Below, in pieces: positions 7,358-11,554 of a stretch of DNA of 11,554 nt; the first letter of the stretch is position 1, and each line of letters begins with the position of its first letter. Made by a program: the position numbers and the translations under genes. The notes under the pieces were generated by a model. The model worked only from the letters and a program-made list of their open reading frames with translations. It made no database searches and was not told the origin of the DNA. The DNA lies in assembly GCA_023300835.1 (NCBI GenBank), contig JALZVB010000165.1, positions 1 to 11,554 of the forward strand, in the 5' to 3' direction. Origin of the DNA: Saprospiraceae bacterium (GTDB taxonomy: Bacteria > Bacteroidota > Bacteroidia > Chitinophagales > Saprospiraceae).

Positions 7358-8302
7358 ATGACCAGATTACCTAAGTCTGTATTCTATTTACTTGTTATAG
7401 TCGTCGGGACATTATTCCTGATGATGATATACAATAGGTTATTTATTGATCATGATATTGTTAACGTTCTAGAAGGTGTTTCTTGGCCATCATCGTTTTC
7501 TCAGGTTTTCTTATTATTTATAGTAGTTGTCCTTGCTTTTTTTAATGTTCTTCTTGAATCGTATAAATGGCATAATTTGATTGCCTGGGGTAATAACCTC
7601 AATATATGGATATCGATAAAATCAATTCTTGTTGGTTTTTTTTATGGGACCATTACTCCATTTCAATTAGGGGACTATCCAGGGAGATTGACTTATATTG
7701 ATCAGAGCTTGAGGTCAACAGCTTTGTCAGCAACATGGGTGAGTAGTGTTACCCAGAACATATGTAATGTCACTGTAGGGATAATAGGAATCATGTTACT
7801 TAGCGCTAAAGTAGATTTCATTGACATCCATAATAGTCTAACTGTTCTCATAGGCGCATTGACAATTATCTTTTCTATTGTTACATTGTTTTCGATAGAT
7901 AAGATAACAAGGTGGGCATCTAGGCTTAAATTTTTAGAAAGATTTGACATTCAAGAAGTCCATTTTAGTGGCTTAATGATTTCTAAAAACTTATTATTAT
8001 CTCTACTTCGTTATGCAACTTACGTTGTACAATACTATCTTCTGTTATGTTTTTGGGGTTTGGAAATGAGCATGTTAGATGGTTTTATGGCTATAGCATC
8101 TATCTATTTACTACAGTCGTTAATTATTGTACCTGCTTCTATAAGTTTACTGGCAAGAGGAGGAATTGCTCTTTTTATTTTTTCTTTTTGGGAATTTAAT
8201 CCTGCATTGATCTTGTTAACATCATTGAGCTTATGGCTCATCAACCTTGTGATACCGGCTTTGCTTGGGTTTATATTAATTGTATCCACTTCTAAAAAAT
8301 GA
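7358..8302 (+). CDS. Flippase-like (UPF0104 / LPG synthase TM-type) integral membrane protein
   Basis: This 314-residue protein is almost entirely hydrophobic helices. Rough membrane segments are 9-29, 49-68, 83-103, 122-148, 159-180, 212-235, 240-262, 266-278 and 283-309. The LESYKWHNLI motif (66-75) and the GTITPFQLGDYPGR segment (97-110) match the conserved W-K and 'TP...G-D/E..R' signatures of the UPF0104 family, which shares its fold with the flippase part of lysylphosphatidylglycerol synthase MprF. There is no soluble transferase domain, so it is not a full MprF. Family members are proposed to move lipids or lipid-linked intermediates across the inner membrane, but the substrate here is unknown. 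The stop overlaps the next ATG by 4 bp, so it is probably translated together with the DUF3108 gene. Confidence 0.8.
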   Translation: MTRLPKSVFYLLVIVVGTLFLMMIYNRLFIDHDIVNVLEGVSWPSSFSQVFLLFIVVVLAFFNVLLESYKWHNLIAWGNNLNIWISIKSILVGFFYGTITPFQLGDYPGRLTYIDQSLRSTALSATWVSSVTQNICNVTVGIIGIMLLSAKVDFIDIHNSLTVLIGALTIIFSIVTLFSIDKITRWASRLKFLERFDIQEVHFSGLMISKNLLLSLLRYATYVVQYYLLLCFWGLEMSMLDGFMAIASIYLLQSLIIVPASISLLARGGIALFIFSFWEFNPALILLTSLSLWLINLVIPALLGFILIVSTSKK

Positions 8303-9102
8303 ATCTTATTTATAAGTTATTACTATATGTTTTTTTCTTTTTGGCTAGTGTTCAGACACAGCTATATTGTCAACCTATTGACCTTCCTTTTCAAGACGGA
8401 GAAATCATCACTTACGATGTTTATTACAATTGGAAGTTTATATGGGTGCCAGCCGGACAAGTAAAGTTCAAGTTTACTGAAAAGGCAGATCATTATTTTA
8501 TAAAAGTAACGGGAAAGAGTTTTGATTCTTACAATTCTGTATTTGAAGTAAATGATGATTACGTCAGTTATGTAGATAAGCCTACTTTTCTTCCATCAAG
8601 ATTCAGAAGAGATGTGTTAGAAGGCAATTATGTAAGATTTGACAGTATAAGTTTTAATAGAAAAGATAGCACGTTGACTGAATATATAGGTAAATCAAGA
8701 GAGGATGCTGTAGCGTCTCATCACCAGCTAATTCAAGATGGAATCCATGATTTATTATCAGCAATTTATCTATTAAGACAAACAAAGGTTGATAGTTTGG
8801 TCAAAGGAGACAAGATACCGTTTAGTGTATTTTTTGATCAAGAAAAATATGACTTGGATATTAATTATATTTCTTCAGAAAGAAAGAAAATAAAAAGCAT
8901 TGGTACAATAGACTGTTACAGATTTCAACCTCAACTTGTTTCTGGTACTGTGTTCAACGATGGTGACATAATGGATATCTGGGTTTCTAAAGACAAGAAC
9001 AAAATTCCAGTTCTTATAGAATCACCTATTTCCGTTGGTTCAGTCAAGGCGGTACTGAAGTCTGTAGAAGGAAGTAAATTCCCTTTTACATATGATAAGT
9101 AG
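8299..9102 (+). CDS. Exported DUF3108 domain protein
   Basis: This 267-residue protein starts with a signal peptide (residues 1-24; hydrophobic LLLYVFFFLASV, cut near LYC/QP). There is no proper lipobox before Cys24, so it is probably not a lipoprotein. The mature part fits DUF3108: it opens with FQDGEIITYDVYYNWKFIW, followed by the G-x-V-x-F-x-F strand and a beta-rich chain with an internal helix around 150-163. It is expected in the periplasm or attached to the outer membrane; no biochemical role is established for the family as far as I know. Its ATG overlaps the stop of the flippase-like gene (ATGA), suggesting coupled translation and a joint envelope task. Start choice is supported by both the overlap and the signal peptide. 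Confidence 0.8.
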   Translation: MNLIYKLLLYVFFFLASVQTQLYCQPIDLPFQDGEIITYDVYYNWKFIWVPAGQVKFKFTEKADHYFIKVTGKSFDSYNSVFEVNDDYVSYVDKPTFLPSRFRRDVLEGNYVRFDSISFNRKDSTLTEYIGKSREDAVASHHQLIQDGIHDLLSAIYLLRQTKVDSLVKGDKIPFSVFFDQEKYDLDINYISSERKKIKSIGTIDCYRFQPQLVSGTVFNDGDIMDIWVSKDKNKIPVLIESPISVGSVKAVLKSVEGSKFPFTYDK

Positions 9103-9151
9103 CTTATAGTTGATATCATTGTTTCATTTTACCATATATAGATTAGCCTAG

Positions 9152-9919
9152 ATGGGTATGCCACTTTTCCTGAGACACAAAGCATTTCTTGATGAGAAAG
9201 TCAAAGAAGTAAATCGAACTGACTTTATAGAAAATGATCCTATAAGTATCCCTAAACAATATAGGGACAAGAAAGACATCGAGATATCAGCTTTCTGGAC
9301 GGCTATGTTATCTTGGGGACAACGGGTTACGATTATCAATAAGTCTAATCAGCTGTTTGGCTTGATGGGAGATTCTCCTTATGACTTTATTGTAAATCAT
9401 AAAGAAATCGATAGGAAGCGATTTTCAGAATTTAAGCATAGAACTTTCAACTATACAGATACCTTATGTTTTCTTTCTTTCCTACAGTGGTATTATAAAG
9501 AAAACGACTCTCTAGAAACGGCTTTTCTAGATGGAGATACTACGAAAGAAAGAATTTCTAACTTCCATAATCTCTTTTTTAGCCTGCCTGATTCCCCACA
9601 TAGAACAAAGAAACATATAGCAACGCCTGAACGGAAATCTACCTGCAAGCGGCTGAATATGTTTCTCAGATGGATGGTAAGAAAAGATAAACATGAGGTC
9701 GATTTTGGATTATGGGATAAGCTAGATACAGCTGATCTTATGATTCCGCTAGATGTACATGTCGAAAGGGTAGCAAGAAAACTTGGCTTGCTTTCAAGAA
9801 AGCAAAGAGACTGGAGGGCCGTGGAAGAATTAACATCGAATCTCAGAATGCTAGACCCTAAAGACCCTGTCAAGTATGATTATGCACTTTTTGGTGTTGG
9901 GGTGCTAGGAGAGCTCTAA
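9152..9919 (+). CDS. TIGR02757 / DUF2400 family protein
   Basis: The 255-residue protein matches the conserved TIGR02757 (DUF2400) family of Bacteroidota and some other bacteria. Visible family segments are FIENDPISIPKQY (25-37), AMLSWGQRVTIINKS (51-65), FKHRTFN (94-100), CKRLNMFLRWMVRKD (165-179), PLDVHVERVARKLGLLSRKQ (199-218) and KYDYALFGVGV (241-251). The PLDVHVxRVAR helix recalls the helical core of HhH-GPD base-excision glycosylases, so a DNA-related role is possible but unproven. There is no signal peptide, so it is cytoplasmic. It lies 49 bp after the DUF3108 gene on the same strand, with no clear terminator between them. A second ATG two codons in (9158) could also be the start. Confidence 0.85.
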   Translation: MGMPLFLRHKAFLDEKVKEVNRTDFIENDPISIPKQYRDKKDIEISAFWTAMLSWGQRVTIINKSNQLFGLMGDSPYDFIVNHKEIDRKRFSEFKHRTFNYTDTLCFLSFLQWYYKENDSLETAFLDGDTTKERISNFHNLFFSLPDSPHRTKKHIATPERKSTCKRLNMFLRWMVRKDKHEVDFGLWDKLDTADLMIPLDVHVERVARKLGLLSRKQRDWRAVEELTSNLRMLDPKDPVKYDYALFGVGVLGEL

Positions 9920-9929
9920 TAGATCTCTA

Positions 9930-10304
9930 TCATTTCAGTTTTATATCACAAATCTGTTTCCCATTAGGTCCATTTTCAAGGTGTATAAACAACCTCATTG
10001 TCTTATTATCCTTAGTCGTTAAATTAGTAATAAGGTAATTCTCTGCGTCAGCTGAAGATCCTGTATGATTAGTAGATAAGGTAAGTGGACTTATTTCTCC
10101 CAATGTCTTTTTCAATAAAGACATTGTCTCTGCCTTACCCGTAACTTTAGAACTTAATATCTTGGCCTTTACCTCAGGACTTAATTTTGCTTCTATCGCT
10201 GCAAAATCACTATTCTTAAAAAGTGATAATATATTTTGACTCATTCCCATATGTCCCATAAATAGGAAAACCAATAGGGTAGATATTTTTAGATAATTAA
10301 TCAT
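9930..10304 (-). CDS. Small exported DUF4783-like protein
   Basis: From the ATG at 10302-10304 this encodes 124 residues. It has a signal peptide (about residues 1-22, INYLKISTLLVFLFMGHMGMS, cut before QN), a small helical part (SLFKNSDFAAIEAKLSPEV) and a sheet-forming C-terminal half. The pattern resembles DUF4783, small Bacteroidota proteins with an NTF2-like alpha+beta shape. The segment SLLKKTLGEISPLTLSTNHT followed by a GSSADAENYLI strand matches the family layout. Function is unknown, and the location should be periplasmic. The frame stays open to an ATG at 10358, but that longer start would bury the signal peptide 18 residues in, so the shorter form is chosen. It converges on the DUF2400 gene with a 10-bp gap. 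Confidence 0.7.
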   Translation of the reverse strand: MINYLKISTLLVFLFMGHMGMSQNILSLFKNSDFAAIEAKLSPEVKAKILSSKVTGKAETMSLLKKTLGEISPLTLSTNHTGSSADAENYLITNLTTKDNKTMRLFIHLENGPNGKQICDIKLK

Positions 10305-10493
10305 GAGTATCGTATTTCTTGATATTATAAAACTAAGTGGACCCATTATAGTTACCACTGTTACAACAATAACGAGTCCATAAGCACTTTAGTTATGTTT
10401 TTCGCAGATTGTTCTAGTAATTGAACCTTGCTCATCTGCTTATAATCTACCTCAGATTACTGTAATTGCTTACTTTTACAAACAAAAAAGCAA
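10305..10493. other. Divergent intergenic region before gpmI
   Basis: This 189-bp gap separates the minus-strand DUF4783-like gene and gpmI and must hold both promoters. I see no gene in it. TACTTTTA (10471-10478), 16 bp before the gpmI ATG, is one base off the TAnnTTTG -7 box, and an 11-base odd palindrome (ATTACTGTAAT) lies at 10456-10466. No riboswitch or terminator fold is evident. Confidence 0.3.
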
Positions 10494-11554
10494 ATGAATC
10501 ATAAGGCATTATTAGTCATTTTAGATGGTTGGGGAAAAGGAATTAACCCATCTGCAAGCGCAATTCATGCTGCTAAGACTCCATATATTGATAGTTTATA
10601 CACGAATTACCCTAACGCTGAACTTGTTACCCACGGCCTAGAAGTTGGACTTCCAGATGGTCAGATGGGTAACTCTGAAGTCGGGCACTTGAATATAGGA
10701 GCCGGTAGAATAGTCTACCAAGAACTGGCAAGAATAAATAAGGCTATTGCAGAATCAACGTTAGCGGATAACGGAACAATAAAGGAAACTATCGCCTATG
10801 CTATTAAGAACAAGAAACCTGTGCACCTTATGGGCCTTGTTTCTGACGGAGGCGTACATTCTCACCTAAACCATATAATTGCATTTAGTAAAATATTTAC
10901 GGATGAGAAAATAACGGTATACATACATGGTTTTTTGGACGGTAGAGATACATCGCCGCAAGGAGGTAAGGCATATATGAAAACGCTACTTAATAGCATA
11001 GATGCGTCTCATGCTAAACTATCTACAATTGTAGGTCGGTATTATGCAATGGATAGAGACAACAGGTGGGAGAGAATCTCTAAAGCCTATAATCTACTCG
11101 TAAAAGGAGAAGGGGAGTTGACCGATAATCCATTAGGCGTCATAGAAGATTATTACAATAAAGGTATCTCTGATGAATTCATGGAAGCTATAAAAGTAGG
11201 TTCTGCTGACACAGGCTGTATCAAAGAAGATGACGTTGTATTATTTGCTAATTTTAGAACAGATAGACCCAGACAACTGACTTCAGCACTTACGCAGCAG
11301 GCTTATCCAGAACATAATATGTCTCCACTCAACTTGAGATATGTGACAATGACAGAATATGACAGCAGTTATAAAAATGTGTCTGTCGTTTATACCAAGG
11401 ACAAGTTAGCAGGTACGATAGGGGAGGTTCTAGAAAGAAACGGTTTGTCACAGTTAAGAATCGCTGAAACAGAGAAGTATCCCCATGTTACTTTTTTCTT
11501 ATCAGGAGGTAGGGAAAAGCCATTTGAAAGAGAAAATAGGATAATGGTTAATTC
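10494..11554 (+). CDS. gpmI: 2,3-bisphosphoglycerate-independent phosphoglycerate mutase, 3' end missing
   Basis: GpmI interconverts 3- and 2-phosphoglycerate in glycolysis and gluconeogenesis in the cytoplasm, using two Mn ions and a phosphoserine intermediate. The ATG at 10494 gives MNHKALLVILDGWG, with metal ligand D11. The phosphorylated serine is S61 in GNSEVGHLNIGAGR. Further conserved sites are H122 in SDGGVHSH, R151/D152 in LDGRDTSP, R182 and R188 in GRYYAMDRDNRWER, the arginines of FRTDRPRQL, and the late AETEKYPHVTFF and GGREKPFE segments. The window holds 353 codons and ends in frame before the C-terminal metal-binding part; family members have about 510 residues, so roughly 150 are beyond the edge. 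The sequence visible is intact. It is divergent from the DUF4783-like gene and preceded by an A-rich leader without a Shine-Dalgarno. Confidence 0.96.
   Translation, partial: MNHKALLVILDGWGKGINPSASAIHAAKTPYIDSLYTNYPNAELVTHGLEVGLPDGQMGNSEVGHLNIGAGRIVYQELARINKAIAESTLADNGTIKETIAYAIKNKKPVHLMGLVSDGGVHSHLNHIIAFSKIFTDEKITVYIHGFLDGRDTSPQGGKAYMKTLLNSIDASHAKLSTIVGRYYAMDRDNRWERISKAYNLLVKGEGELTDNPLGVIEDYYNKGISDEFMEAIKVGSADTGCIKEDDVVLFANFRTDRPRQLTSALTQQAYPEHNMSPLNLRYVTMTEYDSSYKNVSVVYTKDKLAGTIGEVLERNGLSQLRIAETEKYPHVTFFLSGGREKPFERENRIMVN

Noticed and set aside
9493..9873. Minus-strand open frame of 126 codons opposite the DUF2400 gene
   Set aside because: Shadow of a conserved coding region. Shorter frames at 7702-7950, 8104-8289, 8931-9119 and 9148-9339 were dropped for the same reason.
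9909..9929. Bidirectional terminator between the DUF2400 and DUF4783-like genes
   Set aside because: Only about four pairs (AGAG/CTCT) can form, and there is no solid T-run.
10305..10358. Longer start for the DUF4783-like protein
   Set aside because: It would place 18 non-hydrophobic-led residues before the signal peptide.
10421..10446. TTGAAC ... TATAAT sigma-70-like pair before gpmI
   Set aside because: The spacer is only 14 bp, and Bacteroidota primary sigma factors use a different consensus.
10456..10466. ATTACTGTAAT palindrome as an operator
   Set aside because: Only five base pairs per arm in AT-rich DNA; expected by chance and with no second copy seen.

Overview
The window looks like chromosomal DNA of a member of the Bacteroidota, probably a marine or environmental Saprospiria-like lineage. 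This rests on an AT-rich composition, a large secreted protein with a Por-type (type IX secretion) C-terminal domain next to a PorV-like barrel protein, families largely typical of this phylum (DUF4783, the TIGR02757/DUF2400 family), a Bacteroidota-type greA-HIT pair, and the near absence of Shine-Dalgarno sequences. I see no tRNA, rRNA, CRISPR array, insertion sequence, integrase or phage gene.

Left part (1-5744): a forward-strand export and surface module. It starts with the last codons of an upstream gene with an outer-membrane-like tail. Next comes a 1504-residue secreted protein, and then a 344-residue PorV/UPF0164-type outer-membrane protein. The gaps are 18 and 25 bp, so these genes look like one operon. 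A clear intrinsic terminator closes it at 5701-5744.

Middle part (5759-7258): a new transcription unit follows with a Bacteroidota-type -7 box (TAAATTTG), greA, and an HIT-family nucleotide-binding protein whose GTG start overlaps the greA stop by one base. Converging on it from the minus strand is ruvC. Its full catalytic set is present, but only if translation starts at a non-standard codon (ATT).

Right part (7358-11554): divergent from ruvC lie a flippase-like (UPF0104-type) integral membrane protein, a DUF3108 exported protein overlapping it by 4 bp, and a TIGR02757/DUF2400 protein. A small exported DUF4783 protein runs on the minus strand. The last gene is gpmI, the cofactor-independent phosphoglycerate mutase, which runs off the end of the window.

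Most genes are housekeeping or conserved-hypothetical. The points most worth a second look are the cargo/PorV-like pairing at the left, the missing standard start codon of ruvC, and the translationally coupled flippase-like/DUF3108 pair of unknown substrate. I found no convincing completely new system. No stretch of more than 300 bases lacks a gene.
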